NCBI GenBank assembly: GCA_002763345.1
Contig: PEXZ01000014.1
Span: 1-7,538, forward strand
Length of the DNA: 7,538 nt
Source: Candidatus Micrarchaeota archaeon CG08_land_8_20_14_0_20_59_11
Lineage (GTDB): Archaea; Micrarchaeota; Micrarchaeia; Norongarragalinales; Norongarragalinaceae
Direction of reading: 5' to 3'
The notes below the pieces were generated by a model, which saw nothing but the letters and a program-made list of their open reading frames with translations, searched no databases and was not told the origin of the DNA. A program made the translations under genes and the position numbers. Positions 1 to 7,300 of the stretch are shown here, piece after piece; position 1 is the stretch's first letter; every line of letters begins with the position of its first letter.

Positions 1-123
1 CGCTCGAAGGGGCTCAACAACGTGGGCGAGGTGGGAAAAATCATCGGCTGGTACTACCGCGACCCCGAGCGCGTCCTTTCGTCCGTCGGGAAGAAGAAGC
101 CGCTCGACGAACTTCTGGAGTGA
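1..123 (+). CDS. C-terminal fragment of probable type II/IV secretion (FlaI/TadA-like) ATPase
   Basis: Forty codons are open from the left edge to the TGA at 121-123; the rest of the gene lies outside the window. The visible tail includes GEVGKIIGWYYRDPERVL, which resembles the ending of archaeal FlaI/VirB11-type secretion ATPases, where a helix of the form (E/D)hxxhhxxYYxDPExhL follows the nucleotide-binding domain. No Walker motif can be seen because only the tail is present. The identification rests on this tail and on the two T2SSF platform genes directly downstream, the usual partners of such an ATPase. If right, the protein hydrolyses ATP at the cytoplasmic face of the membrane to drive pilin polymerisation through the platform. 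It ends 9 bases before the next gene, in the same frame, so the two are almost certainly in one operon. Confidence 0.6.
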   Translation, partial: RSKGLNNVGEVGKIIGWYYRDPERVLSSVGKKKPLDELLE

Positions 124-132
124 GAAGGCAAC

Positions 133-1002
133 ATGCTCGTAATCCCGTTCAGCCTCCTTCCGCCCAAGGTTGTCGTCACCTTTTCGAAAACCCTGAAGAA
201 CATCGGCGCGTTCCTTTCGGCGTTCTTCCCGGGTTTGCGCGAGATGCTGATGCAGGCGGAAATCTCGCTCCAGCCGCGCGAGTACGCCGCCATCGCCTTC
301 GTAGTCGCCGTGTTCAACATGCTCGGCGCCCTGTTAATGATGCTGCTGATAGGCTTCATGTTCGACGTCAACCTCATGGTGGCGGCGCTGGTTTCGGGCG
401 TGCTGATAGCCCTCGCGTCCTTCGTCACCATCATCTACTACCCGCAAATCATCGTGACGAAGCGCATGCGCGCGCTCGAGAACCAGATGATTCCCGCAAC
501 CCGGCAGTTGCTCATCGAACTTAAGTCGGGAGTCCCGCTGTTCAACGCGATGGCGAGCGTCTCGGTTGATTACGGCGAGGTGTCCAAGGAGTTCCGAAAG
601 ATTGTGAAGAAGATGAACAGCGGCGTGCCAGAACTCGACGCGCTTTCCGAGGCAACGGTTGCGAACCCGTCCCCGCAGTTCCGCAAAATCCTGTGGCAGA
701 TTTCCAACGCCCTGAAGGTGGGCTCCGACGTCGCGAGCGTCATCGAGCAGCTCCTCGCGGAGCTCACGCGCGAGCGCATCGACCAGATACGCAAGTACGG
801 GCAGGAGCTCTCGCCGTGGACGATGATTTACATGATGGCGGCGGTGATTCTGCCGAGCCTCGGCGTCACCGTGCTCATCGTCATCGCTTCGTTCATGAGC
901 GTCGAGATTCCGGCAGTCGTGCTGCCCGCGATAGTGCTGATGCTCGTCGGGTTCCAGCTGTTCTTCATGAATTTCGTGGCAAGCAGGAGGCCAACCGTGT
1001 AG
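133..1002 (+). CDS. Type II secretion system F family (TadB/TadC/FlaJ-like) pilus platform protein, first copy
   Basis: The product has 289 residues and four evident membrane helices at about 52-74, 81-103, 229-253 and 259-281. Between the second and third helices lies a cytoplasmic T2SSF-type helical domain (about 115-228), with the typical opening IPATRQLLIELKSGVPLFNA and later NALKVGSDVASVIEQLLAEL. Family members form the inner-membrane platform on which a hexameric ATPase acts to assemble type IV-like filaments or archaella. Full archaeal FlaJ proteins carry two such domains in about 550 residues; here each domain is a separate gene, as in Tad and methanogen Epd loci. The ATG at 133 fits because GGAG (117-120) lies 12 bases upstream, in the end of the preceding ATPase gene. 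It stops at TAG directly against the next ATG. The family call is firm; the exact subfamily (TadB, TadC or Epd type) is inferred from context. Confidence 0.87.
   Translation: MLVIPFSLLPPKVVVTFSKTLKNIGAFLSAFFPGLREMLMQAEISLQPREYAAIAFVVAVFNMLGALLMMLLIGFMFDVNLMVAALVSGVLIALASFVTIIYYPQIIVTKRMRALENQMIPATRQLLIELKSGVPLFNAMASVSVDYGEVSKEFRKIVKKMNSGVPELDALSEATVANPSPQFRKILWQISNALKVGSDVASVIEQLLAELTRERIDQIRKYGQELSPWTMIYMMAAVILPSLGVTVLIVIASFMSVEIPAVVLPAIVLMLVGFQLFFMNFVASRRPTV
985..990 (+). promoter_or_regulatory. Shine-Dalgarno site for the second platform gene
   Basis: AGGAGG lies inside the last codons of the upstream gene (Ser-Arg-Arg-Pro), 12 bases before the ATG at 1003. The spacing is longer than ideal, but GGAG before the first platform gene sits at the same 12-base distance. 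It supports independent initiation after the in-frame TAG rather than a broken single gene. Confidence 0.5.
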
Positions 1003-1887
1003 ATGTTCAAGCGCTTCTACCAGCAGATTTCGGCGGCGTTCCCCGCCAAAGTCGCGCACGAGGTGAGCGAACTCATGGTGCAGGGCGGGTTCGAGCAGCT
1101 GTCGCCCCGCGTGTTCATGGGGTTCGCGACGTTCTTCTCGTTCTGCGTCTTCCTGCTGTTCTTCTTCGCGACGCCGTTCTTCACGGAGAACTCGGCGCTC
1201 CACCTGCTCGTGCCGTTCTTCGTGCTCGGCGTTTCAGCAGCCTCGTTCTACCTGTTCCTCGTGATGACGGCGGAATCGCGAGCGCGGAAGATCGAGCAGA
1301 TTCTCCCCGACGCGCTGCAAATCATTTCGGCGAACATACGCGCGGGCATGACCATTGAAAACGCGATATGGAGCGCCGCCCGCCCCGAGTTCGGGCCGCT
1401 TCAGGACGAAATCAAGCGCGTTTCCGCGGACACGTTCGGCGGCACGCCCATCCAAGACACGCTCCTGCGGATGACGCGGCGCGTGCGCTCCGTGATTCTC
1501 GAGCGCGCAGTGAAGCTCATAGTGGAGGGCATATCGCAGGGCGGGGAGATGTCCCGGCTGCTCGACGAGGTGGCGGAGGACATCCGCTCGCAGTACACCC
1601 TGCACAAGGAGATTGCGACGTCCACGCTCATGTACACAATATTCATCGTCTTCGCGGCGGTTTTCGCCGCGCCCCTGCTGTTCAGCGTCTCCTCGTATTA
1701 CGCGGAGATGAACGAGAACGTACTGCAGAAGCGCTCCGCGGACATGTCGGGAAGCGGGCTTACCGGCGCCGCCAGCCAGCGCGCGGGGGTTTCGGGGCTG
1801 CCCGGGATGTCGGGCGCCGGCGCACAGACGTCGGGCATCGCGGCGTTCACCGTGCTGAAGGGCGCCCTGGGCGGCATGATGGGATGA
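1003..1887 (+). CDS. Type II secretion system F family (TadB/TadC/FlaJ-like) pilus platform protein, second copy, short C-terminus
   Basis: The product has 294 residues. Membrane helices are visible at about 37-57, 67-88 and 207-230. The cytoplasmic T2SSF domain spans about 92-205, with EQILPDALQIISANIRAGMT at its start and IVEGISQGGEMSRLLDEVAE near its end. It should pair with the preceding platform protein to form the membrane base of a type IV-like pilus machine. It begins on the base after the previous stop (TAGATG) and in the same frame. After the third helix the chain runs into a Gly/Ser/Met-rich tail (about 245-294, including GSGLTGAASQRAGVSGLPG). It lacks the further C-terminal membrane helix that its neighbour has and that related proteins usually carry. 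No continuation was found in other frames downstream, where the pilin promoter starts about 20 bases on. So this looks like a real short form, not an obvious frameshift. Confidence 0.86.
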   Translation: MFKRFYQQISAAFPAKVAHEVSELMVQGGFEQLSPRVFMGFATFFSFCVFLLFFFATPFFTENSALHLLVPFFVLGVSAASFYLFLVMTAESRARKIEQILPDALQIISANIRAGMTIENAIWSAARPEFGPLQDEIKRVSADTFGGTPIQDTLLRMTRRVRSVILERAVKLIVEGISQGGEMSRLLDEVAEDIRSQYTLHKEIATSTLMYTIFIVFAAVFAAPLLFSVSSYYAEMNENVLQKRSADMSGSGLTGAASQRAGVSGLPGMSGAGAQTSGIAAFTVLKGALGGMMG

Positions 1888-1906
1888 GTTAGGTTCAAAC
1901 AACAGC

Positions 1907-1917
1907 TTTTTAAATAA
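1907..1917 (+). promoter_or_regulatory. Archaeal TATA box / promoter for the pilin gene
   Basis: TTTTTAAATAA stands in a 90-base AT-rich gap inside otherwise GC-rich DNA and matches the archaeal TATA element bound by TBP. With the usual 25-base offset, transcription would start near 1936-1942, giving a leader of about 40 bases. The bases just upstream (CAAACAACAG) are A-rich and could serve as the TFB recognition element. This would let the pilin be transcribed separately from the ATPase and platform genes. Confidence 0.68.
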
Positions 1918-1946
1918 TCCCCCGTTTATCGCTACGAGTCAAAACA

Positions 1947-1963
1947 GGTTTTTGTAAAAAACC
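1947..1963 (+). other. Small inverted repeat in the pilin leader
   Basis: GGTTTTT (1947-1953) and AAAAACC (1957-1963) form a perfect 7-base inverted repeat around a 3-base GTA loop. It lies just downstream of the expected transcription start and 2 bases before the Shine-Dalgarno region. It could fold as a weak 5' hairpin in the mRNA or act as a DNA operator. Function is not shown, and an A/T-rich palindrome this short can arise by chance. Confidence 0.4.
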
Positions 1964-1965
1964 AA

Positions 1966-1970
1966 GAGGT
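1966..1970 (+). promoter_or_regulatory. Shine-Dalgarno site deciding the pilin start
   Basis: GAGGT lies 7 bases before ATG 1978 and only 4 bases before the in-frame GTG at 1975. The spacing favours ATG 1978, which also gives the more usual short basic leader MKRG before the processing site. A third candidate, ATG at 1973, is immediately followed by TGA and cannot serve. Confidence 0.6.
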
Positions 1971-1977
1971 CGATGTG

Positions 1978-2373
1978 ATGAAGAGAGGACAAAGCGCGTT
2001 GGAGTATCTGGTGACGTACGGCTGGGCAATCCTTGCCATTGTCATCATCGCGGCTGTGCTGTGGTATTTCGGGATATTCAACCCCGCCAAGTGGTCGTCC
2101 AGCAAGCAGTGCGGAGGTTTCTCGAACTTCCAGTGCATCGACTATAACACCACTGCGGACACGACGTACGTGACGCTTGCGAACTCCGCCGGTCGCCCGA
2201 TAACGATAGACGCCCCGACTGCATGCAGCGATACGGACATCGGGGTTTCCGACACGTTCACGTGCGAGTGGCCAGTCGGAGGAACCGCCGGTACGCAGGT
2301 TGACATAAACATCAACTTCACCGTGAGCGGCGGAACAACGCACAGCGAAACCGGGTTCGTGAAAGCGTCCTAA
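1978..2373 (+). CDS. Archaeal type IV-like prepilin with class III signal peptide
   Basis: The product has 131 residues and starts MKRG followed by QSALEYLVTYGWAILAIVII. This is the archaeal class III (QxSxEYL-type) signal: an EppA-like prepilin peptidase is expected to cut between Gly4 and Gln5, leaving Gln as the first mature residue and Glu9 at mature position +5. The hydrophobic stretch at about 12-34 is both the membrane anchor and the core-forming helix of the filament. The exported head has four cysteines (C45, C53, C83, C96), probably two disulfides, and many Thr/Asn/Ser residues, including N-glycosylation-type sequons such as N57-T-T and N113-F-T. The head looks β-rich and is small. 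It directly follows the ATPase and platform genes but has its own promoter and terminator, as expected for a major subunit. It could be a minor pilin, since no second pilin is present to compare. Confidence 0.88.
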   Translation: MKRGQSALEYLVTYGWAILAIVIIAAVLWYFGIFNPAKWSSSKQCGGFSNFQCIDYNTTADTTYVTLANSAGRPITIDAPTACSDTDIGVSDTFTCEWPVGGTAGTQVDININFTVSGGTTHSETGFVKAS

Positions 2374-2384
2374 GTTCAAGACAG

Positions 2385-2407
2385 AAAAGGCGCGCAAGCG
2401 CCTTTTT
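2385..2407 (+). terminator. Hairpin terminator between convergent genes
   Basis: AAAAGGCGC (2385-2393) pairs perfectly with GCGCCTTTT (2398-2406) around a GCAA loop, a GNRA-type tetraloop. Further T-runs follow up to about 2436. It lies 12 bases after the pilin stop and is the expected end of the pilin mRNA. Because the stem is flanked by A on one side and T on the other, the - strand transcript arriving from 2425 would form the same hairpin followed by TTTT. It may therefore end both convergent transcripts, more strongly on the + strand. Confidence 0.72.
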
Positions 2408-2424
2408 CCCTTTTTCTTTTAATT

Positions 2425-3744
2425 TTATTTTTTCTGTTCCTTCTTGCGTTTCATGAGTTCCAGAGCGCCCTCGGAAAAGTTCCGGTCGAGGTCAAGCGCG
2501 CGCGGAGAACTCCACGGGAGGATGTTCTGGGGAGCGCCGGTGCGCCCGCCCTTCCGCCTCAACTCGGGGGGACGGGCTGCTGCCTGCGCCAGAACGCCCG
2601 CGAGTTTGCCGATTTCCTCCTTGCGCCTTCCTTCGACTTCCCGCGTGTCCAACCCGAGTACTCCCCCGACTATCGGGATTTCATGCGGCTTCAACGCCAT
2701 GAGAATCTTGTTTGCGAAAAGGGGGTCCTTTGACATGCGCCTTATTGCGCTGTCCAGCGTAACGGCGTCGCTTGGCGCTACCCTCCCCCGTCCTCTCGCC
2801 GCTCTCATCCTCGTCAGCGCGTCTGCGATTACGGGTCTGAGCGTCGCGAATCTGGCGCGCCCTGCTTCCTGCCCGATTTTTTTGAGCGTTATTCCAAGAG
2901 ATTGCCTGCGCTTCTCGGCTTCCCCGAGCCTTCCAACCAGCTGCTCGCTCAATTCGCCAAGTGCCGACGCCTCTTCCCGAAGCGCCTGGTTCTGCGCCGC
3001 GCTCATCACGAGTTGTTTCCGAAGCATGCCATACCGCGTCAGTTTTTTCGCGTGCTCCGCGCTGATTCCCGAATTGAAGTTCTGGATAATCGGAGCATTG
3101 AACACGTTTCCGACGAAGCTGCCGCTTCCCGAAACTCCGCCTTCGATTTTCACGCCCCCTACGCCGCCGCCCGCTTCCTGCGGCATGCCTTCTTCAGAAA
3201 CGCGACGCCCTACCATCTCTTCCCCTGCTGCGGCTTGCGCGTTCGGCGGCTCTTCCGCCTCGCGCGGAACACCGCCGAGCAAAGGCAGTATCCTCTCCAC
3301 AATCGGCCACGGGTTCCTCTTCAGCGTCTCCTCGAACGTCTGCGGCTTGAAGAACGGCCGCGCCTTCATGATGCCCTCCCTGAACTCCCTGCCGTTTAGT
3401 ATGCGGTTCCGCAGTGTCCGCGTTTCCGCGATTGTCTTCGCGTATTTTTCCGCCAATTCGTGGTTGTTGCCGAAATAGCCCGAATGGAACAGCACGTGCG
3501 TCATGACCTCCGCGAATCTGCCCCTGTCCAGCCCCTTGAGCCCGCGGACGAACGCGTCGTATTTCCTGGACTTTCCGAAGCCGAACAGCTTGCTTATTCT
3601 GCGCTGCCTGCCGAACTGCTTGAGTTCCGCCAGCGGCATGTCCGCGGTGGTGTACGGTATCCTCCACCTCCGCCCCCGCTCATCCCACGACTTGACTGTG
3701 TACAGCCGGTCGCGTTCCTTTTTTGGTAGTTCCCTTCTTGGCAT
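2425..3744 (-). CDS. Hypothetical basic, cysteine-free coiled-coil protein, third gene of the - strand operon
   Basis: I do not recognise this 439-residue protein. It has no signal peptide, no membrane segment and no cysteine, and is rich in Arg/Lys at both ends (start MPRRELPKKERDR, end MKRKKEQKK), so it is probably cytoplasmic. Visible parts in order are: a basic, aromatic-containing helical region (about 1-155), a Gly/Ala/Glu/Pro linker (about 160-208), and a short β-like Asn/Phe/Gly patch with GNVFNAPIIQNFNSG (about 212-226). A long charged helix of coiled-coil character follows (about 230-295, including LREEASALGELSEQLVGRLG), then a second helical domain (about 300-390) and a disordered basic tail. 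Its ATG is 6 bases past the stop of the upstream gene. The only purine-rich match, GGTGA (3759-3763), is 14 bases away, so translation probably depends on coupling. Its last lysine codons overlap the terminator T-tract. Confidence 0.8.
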   Translation of the reverse strand: MPRRELPKKERDRLYTVKSWDERGRRWRIPYTTADMPLAELKQFGRQRRISKLFGFGKSRKYDAFVRGLKGLDRGRFAEVMTHVLFHSGYFGNNHELAEKYAKTIAETRTLRNRILNGREFREGIMKARPFFKPQTFEETLKRNPWPIVERILPLLGGVPREAEEPPNAQAAAGEEMVGRRVSEEGMPQEAGGGVGGVKIEGGVSGSGSFVGNVFNAPIIQNFNSGISAEHAKKLTRYGMLRKQLVMSAAQNQALREEASALGELSEQLVGRLGEAEKRRQSLGITLKKIGQEAGRARFATLRPVIADALTRMRAARGRGRVAPSDAVTLDSAIRRMSKDPLFANKILMALKPHEIPIVGGVLGLDTREVEGRRKEEIGKLAGVLAQAAARPPELRRKGGRTGAPQNILPWSSPRALDLDRNFSEGALELMKRKKEQKK

Positions 3745-3750
3745 TTTTGG

Positions 3751-4344
3751 TTAGCATCTCACCGAGTATATCACGTAGTCAATCATCCCTAAATCGCTTG
3801 CCAGCGGGGCGGACACGATGCCCGTCACGACGAGCGTGTAGCGCGTGCCGTTCGCCATGGCGCAGTCCATCACCGCCCACCTGCCGTAGGTGGCGGTTTC
3901 CGCGAGCGGCACGGTGCCGGTTGAGTCAAAGAGCACCGCGTCCTTACCTGCTATTGTCGCATTCCTTCTGTTCGCCAGCTTGTTTCCGCCGATTTCGTTA
4001 GGCATCGTTGCCATCGCAGAAGCGAACTGCTCGTCAATCGCGTTCGCCTGTATCACCTCGAACAGGTTCTCAGCCATCTCCGCCCTCGCGCTGAGCCGCG
4101 GGCCGGCGATGTCGCCGAAGTCCGCCTGATATCCTATCGGGTACTTCATTTCGAAGCCGTAGTACGGGTCCGTGAAGGAAACGAAGCGCCCCGCGCTCTC
4201 CTCCTCGAACGACGTCACGAACGCGCTCTGCTTCGTTTCCGCGCTCTCTGCGGTGTATTTCTCCAACTGCGCAGCGCCGCCTAGCCAGAAGTACCACGCG
4301 CCGACCGCGAGCGCGGCTATCGCAAGCCACCAGAACGCCTTCAT
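3751..4344 (-). CDS. Membrane-anchored exported protein with PsbP-like domain (hypothetical), second gene of the - strand operon
   Basis: The product has 197 residues. One N-terminal hydrophobic helix (about 3-23, MKAFWWLAIAALAVGAWYFW) has a lysine before it, so the remainder should be outside the membrane; there is no lipobox cysteine. The exported part has the pattern of PsbP/Mog1-like folds. It carries an early FTDPYYGFEMKYPIGY (about 57-72), a middle strand AGKDAVLFDSTG (about 132-143), and a strand-plus-helix ending with RYTLVVTG (168-175) and the helix-like SDLGMIDYVIYSV. The two cysteines, C161 and C197 (the last residue), could pair. This fold call is a by-eye pattern match and does not define a function; known members range from photosystem subunits to lipoproteins. 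The ATG overlaps the stop of the preceding gene as ATGA and has a good Shine-Dalgarno site 7 bases upstream, so start and operon membership are secure. Confidence 0.82.
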   Translation of the reverse strand: MKAFWWLAIAALAVGAWYFWLGGAAQLEKYTAESAETKQSAFVTSFEEESAGRFVSFTDPYYGFEMKYPIGYQADFGDIAGPRLSARAEMAENLFEVIQANAIDEQFASAMATMPNEIGGNKLANRRNATIAGKDAVLFDSTGTVPLAETATYGRWAVMDCAMANGTRYTLVVTGIVSAPLASDLGMIDYVIYSVRC

Positions 4345-7300
4345 TTTTCAATCACTCCCGTCTCGAACTTGCCGAACGCCTCGGCGGCCTTCTCCTTCGG
4401 CGAGAACGGCGGCTCGTTGGGCTCGAACAGCGACGACAGTACGCCCTTCTCCTCTTGCCGCAGCGCTTCGTCGTTCATCGTCACGAACAGGGTGTATCCC
4501 TGCACGTTTGAAAGCGAGTTCGCCTTGGCGATTTTCACGCATCCCGTCGCTTCCTCGGAGCACACCGTCTGCAGCTTCACGTCGGTTCCGTCGGGGCACG
4601 TCTGCTCGTCCCCAGCCTTCTGGCAGTACGCGTAAATCGTCGGGTTGTCGTTCCACAGCTCGCTCGGCTCCGTCGTGCTCACGACGTAGTGGCTGATTTT
4701 CTGCCCGTCGAGCTCCGCGCGAACCGGCTTCGTCTCGACGTGGAACAGTATCGTCGCCACGATGGCCGCGAGCGCCGGACCTACCTTTTTCAGGAACCTC
4801 CACCCGCTCTTTTTCGGGATGTCGGCCCCGGCCTTGACCTTGATGCCGTCGGCGTTCTCCATCGCGTAGTTGATGGTTTTCAGCCTTCCGCTCCCGAGCC
4901 CTTTCAGGCGCGCGTCGTCGCTGAGCTGCAGGAGTTCCCTTCCGGTGAGCGTCCCCCTCCCGCCTTTCGCCACCACGTCACTCAACTCATCAAACGCCTG
5001 CTTCGTCAACGCTCCGCGTTTCAGTATGTCGTCGCCCGAGGAGGTTGAGAAGATCTTCTCAAGTGTGCTTCTCTGCGTTGTGCTGAGTGCTCCGGTGATT
5101 CCGCTTCCCGTGCGCACCCCGCCGCTCAGCTCCCCGAGTTCCTTAATCTTTTCCTTGAGGGGGGCCATTTGCTGGTTGATTTGCGCTATTTGCGCGGTGA
5201 CTTGCTTGGTTTGCTTGGCGGCTTGCTGAACACCCAAAGCCGTCGTTAGCGATTCCAACTGGGAGCTTAACGGCTTAATTTCGTTATTCACAAGGTCCGC
5301 TAGGGCTGTCGTTTCCACGTTGTATCCCTTTATCTCGCCAAGGAACTCCTTGAACAGATCGTCGTTCAACGTCCCCGCAGTCGTAGTTTTCAGCGCGCCG
5401 TATTTCGCGGCGTCGTAGCCGAGCCCATTGTTTATGAACGCATACAGGTCGTCAGATTTCGTTATCCCGTTTTTGAGCAGGTCCGCCTTCGACACACCGA
5501 TTTTCGTGAAGAACGGGTCGGCGTCGGGCAGCGCGTTTATATTGTCCGCGCCATCGAGCAGGAGCGGCATCACGGTTTGCTTGGTCGTCTTCATCAGATT
5601 GGGTCCGAGATGCGCCGCAAGCCCCGCAATCCTGCCCGAACGCGCCGCGTCGAGTCCGTAAAGCATGAGCATCTTCCTGTTGAAGAGCCGGTTGCCTGCG
5701 ACAGGCGCAGCGCTCGCGAACCGGATGCCCCTAAATGCCCTGCCTCCGCCGTACGCGTAAGGCACCGATTCCTTGATTTCGTTTCCAGTAATTATTCCTT
5801 CGACGCCGAGGACTCCTACAGTGCCCATGGCAGTGTATGCGGTGTCCGTGGCTATCCGCCGGCCAACAGCCCTCATCGCCATCGCGCCCTTTCCGCCTGG
5901 CAGGCTCGTGAACAGGACGTCGAATCCCGCCATTATCACCGCGTAGGCGCAGTCGTTGGCGATGTCGCAGCTGCTGAACTCGTGCGTTATCAACGCCGCC
6001 TCCAGCCCCTCGCGCGGGAGGTCCATTCCGCATATCGTGGTAGCCTTGGCGAGCGCCTCGATGATTCCCGGAGCCGAAACCAGGAGCGAGGTGCCTAATG
6101 TTCCCGCCGCCTGGGCGACCTGTAGGGCTGCCGCGGTTGCGAACAATAATGTTGCAACGCTGCCCGCCTCGGCGGCAATCCTCTTCCCTGACTCGCCTAT
6201 GCAGAAGTCCGCGTTCTCGTAAATCGGCACCGAACCCTGCTTCACCCATTCGCCCTTGAAGTTCTCCCCGTAGAGCGCCGAGTGCAGTATCTTCGCGGTT
6301 TCCGCGTTATGCGAATCCGAGGACTCGCTGTATACGCTGAACTTGTAGACGCCCTTCCCAATTACATCGAATATCCCCTCTACGCCGCTTGTGTCGAACT
6401 TCCCGAACACGCCGATGCGCTCCTTTCCGACGAGTTCCTCGGGTTCCTCGGCAGTGAGCAACGCCGCGTTCGCGACGTTCACGGGGCACTCGGCAATCTT
6501 GCGCACGAAAACCTGCAGCACGATGTCCTTCCTCCATTCCTCTACGGATGCTCCCCTGTTCGCGCACTTCAGGTCGGCAACGGCAGTCGCCACGTAGACG
6601 CCGCACCCGCGAAGCTCCTGATTATTGGTCTGGGGGTCGAGCACGACGCCGCCGTCGAATCCCGCGCCGACCGCGATTTCGCTCGCCTTCGTGACGCCGC
6701 CGGTGACGAGCGTCATCAGGTCGCGCTTCTTCTCTCCCAACTCGGAGAGCGTGTTCGTCATCTGTATGACCGACGAGCGCTGGTACGACTGCTTTCCCGC
6801 GGGCAGTTGCGCGCACAGCCGGTTGAGCGACACCTCGTTCTTCGTCTTGTCGTCGAGCGAATAGAGCGTGAGCTGCAGGAACGTGCGGAACGCCGCCTCG
6901 GATTCCGTGTACGTGCAGAAATAGTTGCGGCATATGTGGTACATCTCAGGGGCGTAGCCCTCCACCTTCCCGAGTTCCGTCGGCGCCTCCTCCTCCTCCT
7001 CGGCAAGCGACGCCGTAGTTGCGCCAGCCTCGTGCGCGCTCGACGACTTTTCCTCAACAGGCGTCTCCTCCGTCGGCGCCGTCCCCTCCTCTTCCGCCGC
7101 TTGTTCGGGGTATTCCACAGCCATGTACGCCTCGCTTACGTAGACGCTTCCGAGCGGCGTGTCCGTGTATATCCCGGCATAAGCCGCAAGCACAGGGTCC
7201 CACACCTTCACGATTATCTGCTTCGTGAACACGAGCTGCTTGCCGTTCTTGTCAAGGGTTTTTCCGCTGCGCTCTCCCGTGAATGTCACGACGTAGTCGC

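Noticed and set aside
334..1203. A 289-codon open frame on the - strand across the platform genes
   Set aside because: The product is an improbable His/Arg/Glu-rich sequence, and the + strand holds two unmistakable T2SSF proteins here.
1234..1902. A 222-codon open frame on the - strand over the second platform gene and the gap
   Set aside because: Arg/Gly/Ala/His-rich shadow of a well-supported + strand gene; it would run into the pilin promoter and has no partner genes.
1840..1975. A possible frameshift that would restore a missing C-terminal helix of the second platform protein
   Set aside because: The downstream 90 bases were read in the other frames. They are AT-rich, contain stops and carry the promoter, so no lost coding sequence is visible.
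1975..1977. GTG as an alternative pilin start
   Set aside because: It adds only one residue and lies too close (4 bases) to the Shine-Dalgarno site; ATG 1978 has better spacing and gives a usual class III leader.
2444..3478. A 344-codon open frame on the + strand opposite the 439-residue gene
   Set aside because: Its translation is a Ser/Pro/Arg/Ala-rich string without domain character, it lies wholly antisense to a gene with a coherent domain layout and operon spacing, and GC-rich DNA commonly yields such antisense frames.
6985..7115. Repeated GAG/CTC triplets and two copies of CCGTCGGCGCC
   Set aside because: They encode Glu runs and the GAPTE-like steps of the acidic linker; they are low-complexity coding sequence, not a DNA repeat element.
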